In this document: positions 1 to 7,690 of the stretch, one piece after another
How the letters are laid out: the number at the start of each line of letters is the position of its first letter
Position numbering within the stretch: the first letter of the stretch is position 1
Assembly: GCF_003253745.1 (NCBI RefSeq)
Contig: NZ_MZXV01000032.1
Location: 868,001 to 932,000 of the forward strand
From: Mesorhizobium kowhaii
GTDB lineage: Bacteria > Pseudomonadota > Alphaproteobacteria > Rhizobiales > Rhizobiaceae
DNA: 64,000 nucleotides
Direction: 5' to 3'
Translations under genes and position numbers: made by a program
Notes under the pieces: model-generated
The model's input: the letters and a program-made list of their open reading frames with translations, nothing else
Told to the model about the DNA's origin: nothing
Database searches by the model: none

Positions 1-2
1 CA

Positions 3-419
3 GGCCGGGCGCTGCTGGAAGCAGGTGCCATCGCCGTCATGAAGCGCAATCTGATGCCGCTTTTCCGTCTCGTCACACCCAACCTCATCGAGCTGGCGCT
101 CCTGGTTGGCTCGGAACTGGCCGTGGATGAGGACGGCGCACTGTTGCAAGGCCAGGAATTGCTGGCCGCCGGAGCGCAGGCCCTGCTGATCAAGGGCGGC
201 CATGCAAAGGGGATTATGTCGAGAGATCTCCTGTTGCGCCCGAACTGCCTGCCTTTGTGGTTTGACGCACTACGTCTTGCCGGATCAATGCGCGGGACGG
301 GATGCATGTTGGCCAGCGCGATCGCAACGCACCTGGCGAACGCGCGGCCCCTTGAAGACAGCGTACGCAACGGCAAGCTTTTTGTGTTCGAGAAGCTTCA
401 GAAGAATGCAGCCGAATGA
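3..419 (+). CDS. thiD: ThiD-like hydroxymethylpyrimidine (phosphate) kinase, 3' part
   Basis: The open frame runs in from beyond the window edge and gives the last 138 residues of a ribokinase-fold kinase. Visible family marks are VTPNL followed by an acidic residue, the IKGGHAKG strand-loop, and the C-terminal anion-hole motif RGTGCMLASAIA, in which GTGC is typical of HMP/HMP-P kinases of thiamine biosynthesis. An internal ATG at 39 is unlikely to be the start because the homology-like sequence continues upstream. The region between the KGGH and GTGC motifs is shorter than in E. coli ThiD, so it may belong to a divergent ThiD-like group. No thiamine neighbours are visible, and substrate preference cannot be judged from this fragment. 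Confidence 0.7.
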   Translation, partial: GRALLEAGAIAVMKRNLMPLFRLVTPNLIELALLVGSELAVDEDGALLQGQELLAAGAQALLIKGGHAKGIMSRDLLLRPNCLPLWFDALRLAGSMRGTGCMLASAIATHLANARPLEDSVRNGKLFVFEKLQKNAAE

Positions 420-551
420 CCGTGGCATTGGAAGCGGTCGGTGCGCTCCAAAATGCGTTTGTACGAAAATATGATCACTTGGCAAAAATGGCTGTTTGAC
501 CCGAATCTGTTATTTTTCAGGCTAGGCGGTGTCAGGATTTTCTTTGAGAAA

Positions 552-571
552 TTATAGTCTGTATGCTATAA
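552..571. promoter_or_regulatory. Operator-like dyad before the higBA-type module
   Basis: The arms TTATAG (552-557) and CTATAA (566-571) form a perfect inverted repeat with an 8-base spacer. The dyad sits 11 bases before the toxin ATG at 583 and just before the AAGG ribosome-binding stretch. AT-rich dyads in this place are the usual binding site of the antitoxin for autorepression. Binding by the downstream HigA-like protein is inferred. Confidence 0.5.
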
Positions 572-582
572 GGTAAGGGCGA

Positions 583-943
583 ATGAAAACCCAAAGGCCC
601 ACGGTATGGATGGGATCGTCGAAGGATGACCTGCGCGAGTTTCCGGTCGACGTTCGCCGGTTGATGGGTGCCGCAATCAACGACGCCCAGAATGGTGAGG
701 AGCACCCGGCTGTCAAAGCCCTGAAGGGTTTGGGGGTCGCAGCATCCTCGAGGTGGTCGACGACTTCGACGGAGATACCTACCGGTGCGCTTTGCCGGGG
801 TGATCTACGTCCTTCATTGCTTCCAGAAGAAGTCGAAGAGGGGCAGAGAGACACCCAAGCACGAAATCGATCTCGTTACGGCGCGATTGAAGGCGGCCGA
901 GGCGCACTACCGCGAAAACTATGGGAAAGGAACAAAGTCATGA
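583..943 (+). pseudogene. Frame-broken HigB/RelE-type (Gp49-like, DUF891) toxin
   Basis: Read in three successive frames, this stretch encodes a phage Gp49-like RelE-fold toxin. The first segment, from ATG 583, contains VWMGSSKDDLREFP. After a G-run at 732-736 the match moves to a frame reading RSILEVVDDFDGDTYR. Near 783-785 it moves again to VRFAGVIYVLHCFQKKSKRG and then PKHEIDLV, ending at TGA 941-943 and overlapping the antitoxin ATG. Family members usually carry an AVYTVRF-like segment after GDTYR, and here AVYT is missing. A one-base loss plus a short out-of-frame deletion explains the pattern. The raw frame instead runs on into the antitoxin as a 225-residue chimera that I regard as artefactual. 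The toxin is probably inactive. Confidence 0.8.
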
Positions 944-1260
944 CTGAAGACATCACCGCCGAAGTGAGCAGCGGCAACGTGTTTGCGGACCTCGGCTTTG
1001 ACAATCCCGAAGAGGAATTGCTCAAGGCCAAGTTGGCCCGCGAGATCCGCGCCATTATCAAGCGCCGGCGCCTGACCCAGGCGAAGTCGGCCGAACTGCT
1101 CGGGATGAAACAGCCGGACGTCTCAGCGATCGTCACCGGGCGAACGGGCAAGTTTTCAATAGACAGGCTGGTTCGCTGTCTGGACCGGCTCGACTACAAG
1201 GTCGACGTGGTGGTTCGCCATAAGCCTCGACGGTCGACTCGTGCAGCTGAAGCCGCTTGA
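940..1260 (+). CDS. higA: HigA-type XRE antitoxin / DNA-binding protein
   Basis: This 106-residue protein has an N-terminal acidic stretch and a helix-turn-helix at about residues 34-75 (LTQAKSAELLGMKQPDVSAI followed by a GRTGKFS turn), then the LDRLDYKVDVVV strand typical of HTH_37 / HigA antitoxins of RelE-Gp49 modules. The start at 940 is fixed by the ATGA overlap with the end of the toxin frame, the usual coupling in toxin-first modules. It neutralises the toxin and represses its own promoter, probably through the dyad at 552-571. The gene looks intact although its toxin partner is broken, so it may survive as an orphan regulator. Confidence 0.85.
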   Translation: MTEDITAEVSSGNVFADLGFDNPEEELLKAKLAREIRAIIKRRRLTQAKSAELLGMKQPDVSAIVTGRTGKFSIDRLVRCLDRLDYKVDVVVRHKPRRSTRAAEAA

Positions 1261-1286
1261 CCAGACGGCTTTGCCGACGAGAGGCA

Positions 1287-1592
1287 TCATCTTCTGAGGC
1301 GACGGAAATCGACGACGCGGCCATTGTGTGCGCTCACTGCAATTTCGAAGCGGCTGCCGCCGCGCCGAGCGTGATAGACGAAGAACCGCCCGCGGCAATC
1401 CTCGCGTCGAATGTCCCGAAAACCGCGATTGCGCAGGATTCGCTCGCCATCTCGGCAAGTGATCGCTCTGCCATTGTTCAGGCTGCTGCCGATATTGATG
1501 TTGATTGTGACGGCATAGGCGGGCGTTGGCGAAGCCACAGGCACTACAGGGGTGAGAGCCAGACCAAAGTAAGCGAAAAGAAGCAGGCGCAT
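1287..1592 (-). CDS. Small basic secreted protein of unknown function
   Basis: A 101-residue protein begins with a clear Sec signal peptide (MRLLLFAYFGLAL, cleavage likely after AYA). The mature part is arginine-rich with two cysteines, in CRDGERILRNRGF and DCRGRFFVYHARR, and ends with a beta-like tail (NGRVVDFRRL). The ATG at 1592 is chosen because a GGAG lies seven bases upstream; an ATG two codons earlier (1598) is possible, while longer extensions lack secretory logic. Short periplasmic proteins of this look are common in rhizobia, but I know no function. It stands alone, followed on the same strand side by a Tat-exported metalloenzyme gene upstream. Confidence 0.65.
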   Translation of the reverse strand: MRLLLFAYFGLALTPVVPVASPTPAYAVTININIGSSLNNGRAITCRDGERILRNRGFRDIRREDCRGRFFVYHARRGGSRFEIAVSAHNGRVVDFRRLRR

Positions 1593-1665
1593 AACCATTC
1601 TCCGTATCAACGTGCTCCGCGTGACATCAAATTCATCATCGGTTGAACACCAAATCGGCGGATGC

Positions 1666-2871
1666 TCACTCGGGATAGGTCTCGGCGCCCTCCGTCGCCG
1701 TCTTGTGGAAAAGGATAAATGCCAAGGGGTTGCCGGGCTCGGACATTGCATCGCTGCGCTTGCCAGTCATCTCTCCAGCCACGCTGCTTGTATACTCCGC
1801 AACCACTTCGCCGAAGCTATTGCGCTGGATGGCCACCTTCTGTCCGGCCTCGACCTTGTCGTTGAGTTTGACCAGATGCTCGACGATCCCGCCCTCGGTC
1901 GCCAGGATCGGGAATGAACTGTTGCCGACAAAGACGGTCACGTCCTTGCCCGTGCGTCCCATCGGCCCGGCGACGATGCCGTGATGCTTGAGCACGTTCA
2001 TCGTGCCTTCCACGAATAGCCCGATCATCTCGAGGTCCAGGTGGCGGGCAGCCCCGATCTCCGGGCAAAAGGACGGGATGCCCGCGGCGTTAAACGCGTT
2101 ATGGAGGACATTGGGATATGTAGGATTGTCGAAGATCTGGCCGATCGGATAGAGCTCCGCCATCGCCTTGATCTCGGGCACGTCCATCTCGGCAATATTG
2201 AATGCGGTGACCTCGAATCCGGTCGTTCCGGTATGGAAGTCGATCGCGAAGTCGGCGTTGGGCCGCAGCAGCCGGTTGAACACCAGCCCGGCGTGCCGGC
2301 TTGCCGCGGTGAAGCCGTTCTCGTTGCCGGGCCATTCCCGGTTCATGTCGATCAGGTCGGCGCCCCTGCCCGAATTGGGCCATCGGCGCTGCATGCTTTC
2401 GAGGGCCGCGCGCGACACGTCCGTGACCGCCATCACCGTGCCCGACATCTCCGCCGGATCGAGCTGGTTCATCACGGTCTGGACCGTGTGAATGGAACTC
2501 ATCTCGTCGCCATGCACACCACTGGTCAGGACGCCGCGCTTGCCCGGCTTCGCCCCCCTGGCGACGGCCACGGACACATACCAATGCTGTCCGGTCGGCA
2601 TCCGCACGCCCTGAAAATACAGAAGGTGCTTCTTGCCGGGCTCCAGGTCGTTGACGTCGAGCGCGCTGACGACCTTCTTCCCCTGGATCACATCGCCGGT
2701 ATAGACCGTCCCTGATGGCGCACCCGATGCCGCGTCGGTGGTGGGAGCCGCTGTGTTTTGGGCATTCGCAGCGCCACCGTTGGCCGCGAGGGCGGCCGCC
2801 GCTCCGAACGTGGCAATGGAGGCTACCAACAGATCGCGGCGATCGAGGCCCTTTCTGGGTTTTTCCGACAT
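1666..2871 (-). CDS. Tat-exported succinylglutamate desuccinylase/aspartoacylase-family metalloenzyme
   Basis: A 401-residue protein with a twin-arginine signal (RRDLLVASIATFGAAAALA), so it is probably exported folded to the periplasm. The mature part has the M14/AstE-AspA zinc features: GVHGDEMSS (His and Glu ligands) and FAIDFHTG (third His). The C-terminal 90 residues form a beta-barrel-like domain as in other members. Such enzymes hydrolyse N-acyl amino acids or related amides; the substrate is not deducible. It follows the 43-residue membrane-protein gene (2897-3028) by 25 bases on the same strand, with an AAAGGA ribosome-binding site, so the two are likely cotranscribed. Confidence 0.8.
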   Translation of the reverse strand: MSEKPRKGLDRRDLLVASIATFGAAAALAANGGAANAQNTAAPTTDAASGAPSGTVYTGDVIQGKKVVSALDVNDLEPGKKHLLYFQGVRMPTGQHWYVSVAVARGAKPGKRGVLTSGVHGDEMSSIHTVQTVMNQLDPAEMSGTVMAVTDVSRAALESMQRRWPNSGRGADLIDMNREWPGNENGFTAASRHAGLVFNRLLRPNADFAIDFHTGTTGFEVTAFNIAEMDVPEIKAMAELYPIGQIFDNPTYPNVLHNAFNAAGIPSFCPEIGAARHLDLEMIGLFVEGTMNVLKHHGIVAGPMGRTGKDVTVFVGNSSFPILATEGGIVEHLVKLNDKVEAGQKVAIQRNSFGEVVAEYTSSVAGEMTGKRSDAMSEPGNPLAFILFHKTATEGAETYPE

Positions 2872-2896
2872 GATGACGTTGTGTCCTTTGTTCGTT

Positions 2897-3028
2897 CTAT
2901 TTCACGAATTCGCTTGCCAGCATCTTCGCGACGATTTGGATTGCGGCTAGTCCGGCAAGACCCATGCAGACCGCCTTTCCGATGGCGGCAGTGAAGACAG
3001 TGGACCGAATTCTTCGAGTGCTGGTCAT
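2897..3028 (-). CDS. 43-residue single-span membrane protein
   Basis: A short reading frame begins at ATG 3028 directly after an excellent Shine-Dalgarno (GAGGAGG) and ends at TAG 2897. The product is 43 residues: a basic N-terminus (MTSTRRIRST), one hydrophobic segment at about residues 11-36 (VFTAAIGKAVCMGLAGLAAI), and a charged end. The topology is that of a small inner-membrane protein with its N-terminus inside. It lies 25 bases before the Tat-exported metalloenzyme on the same strand and probably shares its mRNA. I do not recognise a family. The ribosome-binding site and operon position are the main support. Confidence 0.55.
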   Translation of the reverse strand: MTSTRRIRSTVFTAAIGKAVCMGLAGLAAIQIVAKMLASEFVK

Positions 3029-3463
3029 CTCACCACTTCCTCCTCAGTTTGCTCCACCGTCCAATCTGGAGTTCGCAATTGCACGAGCCAAAGGTTTTGC
3101 GGTCTTCACACTCGGCCGGGAGTCGCGCTCGCTTTGGTTGTCTCACATCGATGCCGTCTCTGCGCAGCACAATCGACCTGCGGCCACTTCAGTCGATGCT
3201 TCCGTCTCGTTTCCGGACGATAGCGTCCCCTAGTTGTCTTGGCATTGGCTTAGAATTCCAAAGCTGTGCCTCGCGTCCTAAATCGGATGACATTTCTCCG
3301 ATGAACGAAGGTCAGGTCTTGGCGGCCACATTGCATCGGGAGCGACCCGCTTCGGGACCCACTTGCGATCTTCTCGGAGGTCGTCGTTCCGTCTGCTTTG
3401 GGTAGCCTCGGTCTTAGATGCGGCTGAGAGGACGTTTGTTTGCGTCCCGCATCGCTTCAGCGC
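3029..3463. other. Intergenic stretch with no recognisable gene
   Basis: Between the small membrane-protein gene and the tail of the channel gene I find only short open frames without ribosome-binding sites or family motifs on either strand. It probably holds the promoter of the minus-strand pair ending at 1666, but I cannot point to a convincing -35/-10 pair. Confidence 0.4.
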
Positions 3464-3553
3464 TCATGGTGACTCGCCGAAATACTTGGCATGCAACTGC
3501 TCCACGAGCCCGCGCTCATGTGCGCCCAGAATTTCGACCGTCAGCCGTCTGGT
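3464..3553 (-). other. In-frame tail beyond a premature TAG of the channel gene
   Basis: Directly after the TAG at 3554-3556 the same frame stays open for 29 more codons to TGA at 3464-3466. It encodes a coherent end that includes TRRLTVEILGAHERGL and EQLHAKYFGESP. This is the sort of C-terminal helix that closes lobe 2 in family-3 binding proteins, so the TAG most likely interrupts a once 360-residue protein. A single base change (for example from TTG or CAG) would explain it. Confidence 0.6.
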
Positions 3554-4546
3554 CTAGGGACTGTTGCGCGCAAGACCGAAGCCGTACTTGTCCGGCTCGA
3601 AAAGGCCTCCGATGACACTGACCCGTTCTTCGGGGTGCGTATGCGCGTAATATTCGAGCACGGGCGCATCGCCGATGATCGCGTCGATGCTGCCGTCACG
3701 CAAAGCCGCTACCGCTTCCTCGATGTTCGGGAACGATTGCCGGTCGAAACCGGAGTTGCGGGCAAAATCCTCTGACACACTGCCGGTGAATACCCCGACC
3801 GACTTGCCGGGAAGATCGGCAAGGCTGTTGACCTGGTTGGTCAATGAGAGGGTGGTCATCACGCTCGTTACGGATGAGGTGACATAGGCGAGCACAGCAA
3901 TCCCGAATATTAGCCACAAGCCCTGCCATACCCGTCCGATCCAACCGAAAACATTCTTTCGGCCGGATGCTTTGCCTGCGGCAACTGACATGATCGAGAA
4001 GAAGCTCTCCGCTATTCCGTCACGCCATCGACGCGGAAAGGCGGGATCGAACTTCCGGTCGAAGATGGTCAGCGATACGGTCGCCACCGCGATGACAAAG
4101 GCGAGCCACGCATAGGCGCGAAGGAAGCCTGCGTCCCTTAAACCCGCCATAACATCCAGGAATCCTGTGCCTTGATGCTCGTTGACCATGATCCTCTGTC
4201 CGGCATCGAACCACGGATGAATGAAATCGATCCGCTGCGCCCGGCCTTGTGTAATGGTGAGATTGGTGACGGCAACGTCGATCTCGCCGTTTGCCGCGGC
4301 GTCGATCAGGGCACTCACCGTCGGGTAGGGGCGGTACTGGCTTTGCAAGCCCTGCGATGCCGCGATCGACTCCCAGAGTTCGACCGCCATTCCGGTGAAC
4401 CTACCTTGCTCCTGTATGACAAATGGCGGGCCGAGATAGAGGCCGACGCTGACTGGCTGTTTGGCTTGAGGCGTTTCCTGCGCAAGTGGACTGCTTACGG
4501 CCAGCAGGCTGAATAACAGGGCTACGCAGAGAGCGTTCCTTGACAT
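3554..4546 (-). CDS. Prokaryotic ionotropic-glutamate-receptor-like protein (binding domain plus ion-channel core), truncated
   Basis: The 330-residue product has a Sec signal peptide (cleavage near PLAQE) and a family-3 solute-binding lobe (VSVGLYLGPPFV to about residue 125). Next come two membrane spans (about 140-163 and 210-232) flanking a pore-loop-like segment, and then the second binding lobe (SLADLPGKSVGVFTGS, DAIIGDAPVLEYY). This is the GluR0-type order of a ligand-gated channel, although no TVGYGD potassium filter is visible. The frame ends at a TAG that is followed in frame by 29 family-like residues, so the gene appears truncated by a nonsense change. No partner transporter lies nearby. 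Ligand and ion are unknown. Confidence 0.7.
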   Translation of the reverse strand: MSRNALCVALLFSLLAVSSPLAQETPQAKQPVSVGLYLGPPFVIQEQGRFTGMAVELWESIAASQGLQSQYRPYPTVSALIDAAANGEIDVAVTNLTITQGRAQRIDFIHPWFDAGQRIMVNEHQGTGFLDVMAGLRDAGFLRAYAWLAFVIAVATVSLTIFDRKFDPAFPRRWRDGIAESFFSIMSVAAGKASGRKNVFGWIGRVWQGLWLIFGIAVLAYVTSSVTSVMTTLSLTNQVNSLADLPGKSVGVFTGSVSEDFARNSGFDRQSFPNIEEAVAALRDGSIDAIIGDAPVLEYYAHTHPEERVSVIGGLFEPDKYGFGLARNSP

Positions 4547-4737
4547 GAAAGAGTTCCCGCCTGCGGAAGCATTGACGAAATCGTCCCCTCCGGCCTTTCC
4601 CGAGACAATGGCCTGAGAGAACGCGCCTTACCGAATCTATGACAAGCTTCATGGGTGTGCGATCTGAAATCCTGAATTTGTGTCCCGTTTCCGATAGATA
4701 CCGTCTAGCTTGGGAGGAGACAGCGAAGCGATCTGTG

Positions 4738-4862
4738 TCGATGCGACCTCGCTCCAGCACTCTATGACGCAAGCCGCGCTGCGTCAGCGCATGACTGACG
4801 CCTAGCCCCGCCCAACCGGCACCGATGACGACGGCATAAGAATGTCCGTTCCGCTCGTCATT
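4738..4862 (-). pseudogene. Remnant of an FAD-dependent oxidoreductase N-terminus
   Basis: The minus strand encodes the first Rossmann strand of a flavin monooxygenase/NAD(P)-binding protein (AVVIGAGWAGLGVSHALTQ, then RGLRHRVLERGRI). The family resemblance then stops: residues after GRI do not continue the fold. The nearest good ATG (4861) is in another frame. I read this as a short 5' scrap left by deletion, not an expressed gene. The rest of 4547-4984 shows nothing else recognisable. Confidence 0.5.
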
Positions 4863-4984
4863 GCGCTCCCCTCTGATTGTCACCCTATTGACCTTTGTGA
4901 AATCAGTAAATGGTCCGCTTTCTAGTACGGCGTTGCTCTCGCACATGACAAAATCGAAGACGACAGCACTTGGCGAGGCGATGA

Positions 4985-6166
4985 CTAAGATGTCGCGTCT
5001 CGTGTAAGCCGCGCCTCTGGGAGGCGGCTGATCAGGTGGAATGACCAGAGGAGAAGAGGGCAAAGGAGGAGCGCGGCAGCGCCGAAATCGAGCGCGGCGG
5101 CCGCGGTGCCGGCCCAGGTTGCAAGTTTGCCGCCGATCGCCGGCCCAGCCAGCATGCCGGCATAGTAGACGGTGTAGAACACCCCCATCCCGATCGAGCG
5201 CGTCTTCTGACTGAGCACGCGCGTCGGCAAGCTCATGATCGCGCCGGCAGGCAAGCCGCCTGCGATCCCCATGGCAACGATGAGGGGCAGCACTGGTCCG
5301 CTTCGCGACAGAAGAAGCATCAGGAATGCAAAGCCCACACAACCCGTGGCGAGAACCGCTCCGCTGCGTTTGGTTCGATCCGTCAGGAAGCCACCCAGGG
5401 GGACCGAAAGCGTGGCCAGCCAAAGCACGACGCTGATCGTCGATCCCGCCGCAGAGTTGGGCCACCCGCGCTCGACGAGCATCGACGGACCGAAGCTGAA
5501 GACCATTGCAAAGCCGACATTGTAGAGGCACCAGATCAGGCCGGCGGCGATGAGGGCATAGGTTGTCCCGGCCGAAATGCCCGAGCGTTCGACGCCACCG
5601 GCGGGCGATACCTCCGGGGTGCGATAGATGAAGGTCATCAGGCCGATGCCGACGATGACCAGGACCGAAACGGCAATGCCCACGGCGGCCACCCCGAATG
5701 TCGTTCCGATTGCCGGCAGCAGCATGAGAGCGATAGCGATGCCCGCTGGCCACGAGTTGATGTAGATGGCCATGGCGGTTGCGATTTCCCGGCCGGCAAA
5801 CCAGTCGGCGACCATCTTGGTCATCAGGACGTTCAGGAGAACGCCGCCAGTGCCGCTTATCAATCGGCCGCCGATCTGCAGGCCCCAGAACGGCGATGCA
5901 GCCATCAGCATTTCACCCGCCAGCATCATCAGGAGGCCGACGAGAACGGTCGCCTTGTCGCCATAGCGCTGGCCGATGGTCGCGCCAGGCAGGGCCAATG
6001 CGACTCCCGGTGCAAGATAGAGGCCGATTAGAATACCGATGTCGGCCAGGCTCGCACCGACGCTATCGCTGATAAGAGGCGCGACGGCGCCGACGCTCTG
6101 AAACTGAAACGCCATCGCGGCGCGGGCGACAAACAGGACAGCAAGGATCGTCCAGCGACTGCGCAC
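4985..6166 (-). CDS. MFS transporter
   Basis: A 393-residue protein made almost wholly of hydrophobic helices, in two six-helix halves separated by a polar loop near residues 190-205. The segment GQRYGDKATVLVGLL between helices 2 and 3 corresponds to the MFS loop-2/3 signature, and FLTDRTKRSGAVL is its counterpart in the second half. It resembles cyanate-permease-like (CynX/NNP) carriers. It starts 21 bases after the berberine-bridge-type oxidoreductase on the same strand, so the two form an operon, probably controlled by the divergent LysR gene. The substrate is unknown; a link to the flavoenzyme's substrate or product is inferred from position. Confidence 0.8.
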   Translation of the reverse strand: MRSRWTILAVLFVARAAMAFQFQSVGAVAPLISDSVGASLADIGILIGLYLAPGVALALPGATIGQRYGDKATVLVGLLMMLAGEMLMAASPFWGLQIGGRLISGTGGVLLNVLMTKMVADWFAGREIATAMAIYINSWPAGIAIALMLLPAIGTTFGVAAVGIAVSVLVIVGIGLMTFIYRTPEVSPAGGVERSGISAGTTYALIAAGLIWCLYNVGFAMVFSFGPSMLVERGWPNSAAGSTISVVLWLATLSVPLGGFLTDRTKRSGAVLATGCVGFAFLMLLLSRSGPVLPLIVAMGIAGGLPAGAIMSLPTRVLSQKTRSIGMGVFYTVYYAGMLAGPAIGGKLATWAGTAAAALDFGAAALLLCPLLLWSFHLISRLPEARLTRDATS

Positions 6167-6187
6167 GGTTCCCCCCGATATTCCGAA

Positions 6188-7582
6188 CTATTCGGGCCTG
6201 ATATTCTGGTTCAGTCGGAAGAAATTGGTTGGGTCGTATTGCTTCTTGATCGCGGCGAGGCGTGCATAATTGCCACCGTAAGCATCACGCACGCGCTCGT
6301 CACCCTCATCACCAAGATTGTTGGCATAGACACCGCCGGTGGAGAATGGCCTGACCGCATTCCACAGGTCACGTGCCCAACCGATATTCACCTCATCATC
6401 GACCGGATTGTCCCAGACAGCGATCGGAAAGCAGTCAAAGGCCGCATCGCGATTGGCGTAGGGCGAGTGTGACGCAGGCACACGAGCGATGGCTCCGCCG
6501 ACTTGCTGGAAAACCAGCAGGGACGAGCGATTGGGAGCCTTCGCGTAACTGTCGAGCAGCGCGTCGATCGCGCCGTCGCTGATCTCACGCAGGAACTGCG
6601 CCTTCCAGTAATAGCGTCGCCCGCGTGGAAAGAGGCTATCGCCCGCCGATTGAATCTGAAGATAAGGAACGGCCTGAAGGCGGCTTTCGATGGGGGATCC
6701 GAATTTCATCAGCGGCGCGATGACAGGTTCGCCCGCTTCGGGTGACCCGACATAGCAAGCCGAGATGCTGAAGGCTCGGTCGCCCGAGGGCAGCGTGACG
6801 AGAGCGGCATCGACGCTCACCTCGTCCGGGGCGTCACGGGAGAATTTTTCGTAAAACCGCATGGCCTCGCGCGCCTGATTGTAGGCGTGAAGCACCGAGC
6901 CTACGAGAAGCGTCGGGCCGAGCGGGTGCAGCCGGTATTCGAACGCCGTCACTATGCCGAAATTGCCCCCGCCCCCTCGCAAGGCCCAGAACAGTTCGGG
7001 ATGCTCGCTGGCGCTTGTTCGCAACAGCCGTCCGTCGGCCGTGACAATTTCAGCCGCGATCAAATTATCGCAGCTCAGGCCGTGCTTTCGTCCGAGCTTG
7101 CCGAAGCCTCCACCGAGCGTGAGGCCGGCAATACCAGTGTCGCTGTTGACGCCCATGGTCGTCGCAAGGCCGTGGGCCTGCGTGGCCGCGTCGAACTCGC
7201 CGAGGGTCAGACCAGCTTCGGCCCTGGCGATGCGGCGCTCGGGATCGACTGCGATCTTCTTCATGCGGGATAGATCGATCACCATCCCATCGTCGCAGAC
7301 GGACAGACCGGCGACGTTGTGGCCGCCGCTGCGAACTGCCACCAGACAGCCTTGTGACCTGGCATAGGTCACGGCATGGACGACGTCATCAGGATCGGCG
7401 CAAAAGGCAATTGCAGCAGGGCGTTTGTCGATCGCCCCGTTCCAGACCCCGCGCGCCTGGTCGTAGGTAGCGTCCGTCGGCAACACCAGTTCGCCCCGTA
7501 AGCCTTGCCGTAGCTGTTCAATCGCCGCACTCGGAGAATGGGATCGGCCCAATAGCGCTTCGGTCTGTCGTGGAATCTCCAT
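6188..7582 (-). CDS. FAD-linked oxidoreductase, berberine-bridge-enzyme (BBE) type
   Basis: The protein is 464 residues from the ATG at 7582, chosen because a GAGGG lies upstream; an in-frame TTG at 7630 would add 16 residues but abuts its own AAGG. The N-terminal PP-loop FAD domain carries RSGGHN with the His (about residue 88) that bonds FAD. The segment GLSCDNL carries a Cys (about 171) placed as in bicovalently flavinylated BBE-like enzymes, after GLTLGGGFG. The C-terminal BBE tail YDPTNFFRLNQNI is present. Such enzymes oxidise alcohols, sugars or alkaloid-like amines with oxygen. No signal peptide is obvious. It is the first gene of an operon with the MFS carrier. Confidence 0.85.
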   Translation of the reverse strand: MEIPRQTEALLGRSHSPSAAIEQLRQGLRGELVLPTDATYDQARGVWNGAIDKRPAAIAFCADPDDVVHAVTYARSQGCLVAVRSGGHNVAGLSVCDDGMVIDLSRMKKIAVDPERRIARAEAGLTLGEFDAATQAHGLATTMGVNSDTGIAGLTLGGGFGKLGRKHGLSCDNLIAAEIVTADGRLLRTSASEHPELFWALRGGGGNFGIVTAFEYRLHPLGPTLLVGSVLHAYNQAREAMRFYEKFSRDAPDEVSVDAALVTLPSGDRAFSISACYVGSPEAGEPVIAPLMKFGSPIESRLQAVPYLQIQSAGDSLFPRGRRYYWKAQFLREISDGAIDALLDSYAKAPNRSSLLVFQQVGGAIARVPASHSPYANRDAAFDCFPIAVWDNPVDDEVNIGWARDLWNAVRPFSTGGVYANNLGDEGDERVRDAYGGNYARLAAIKKQYDPTNFFRLNQNIRPE

Positions 7583-7659
7583 CGGTATCGCCCTCGGTTC
7601 TGGCAGGACTATGGTCTCACAGAGATGCAACCTTCTGCAAAAGCGAAATTCTTAGCTGC

Positions 7660-7680
7660 TAGATGAGAGGAATTCATCTA
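7660..7680. promoter_or_regulatory. LysR-type operator dyad in a divergent promoter region
   Basis: The arms TAGATGA (7660-7666) and TCATCTA (7674-7680) form a perfect inverted repeat with a 7-base spacer, lying 10 bases before the lysR ATG and about 80 bases before the divergent oxidoreductase start. Position and symmetry suit a LysR autoregulatory and activation site. Recognition by the adjacent regulator is inferred. Confidence 0.6.
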
Positions 7681-7690
7681 CTCTGCCGGC

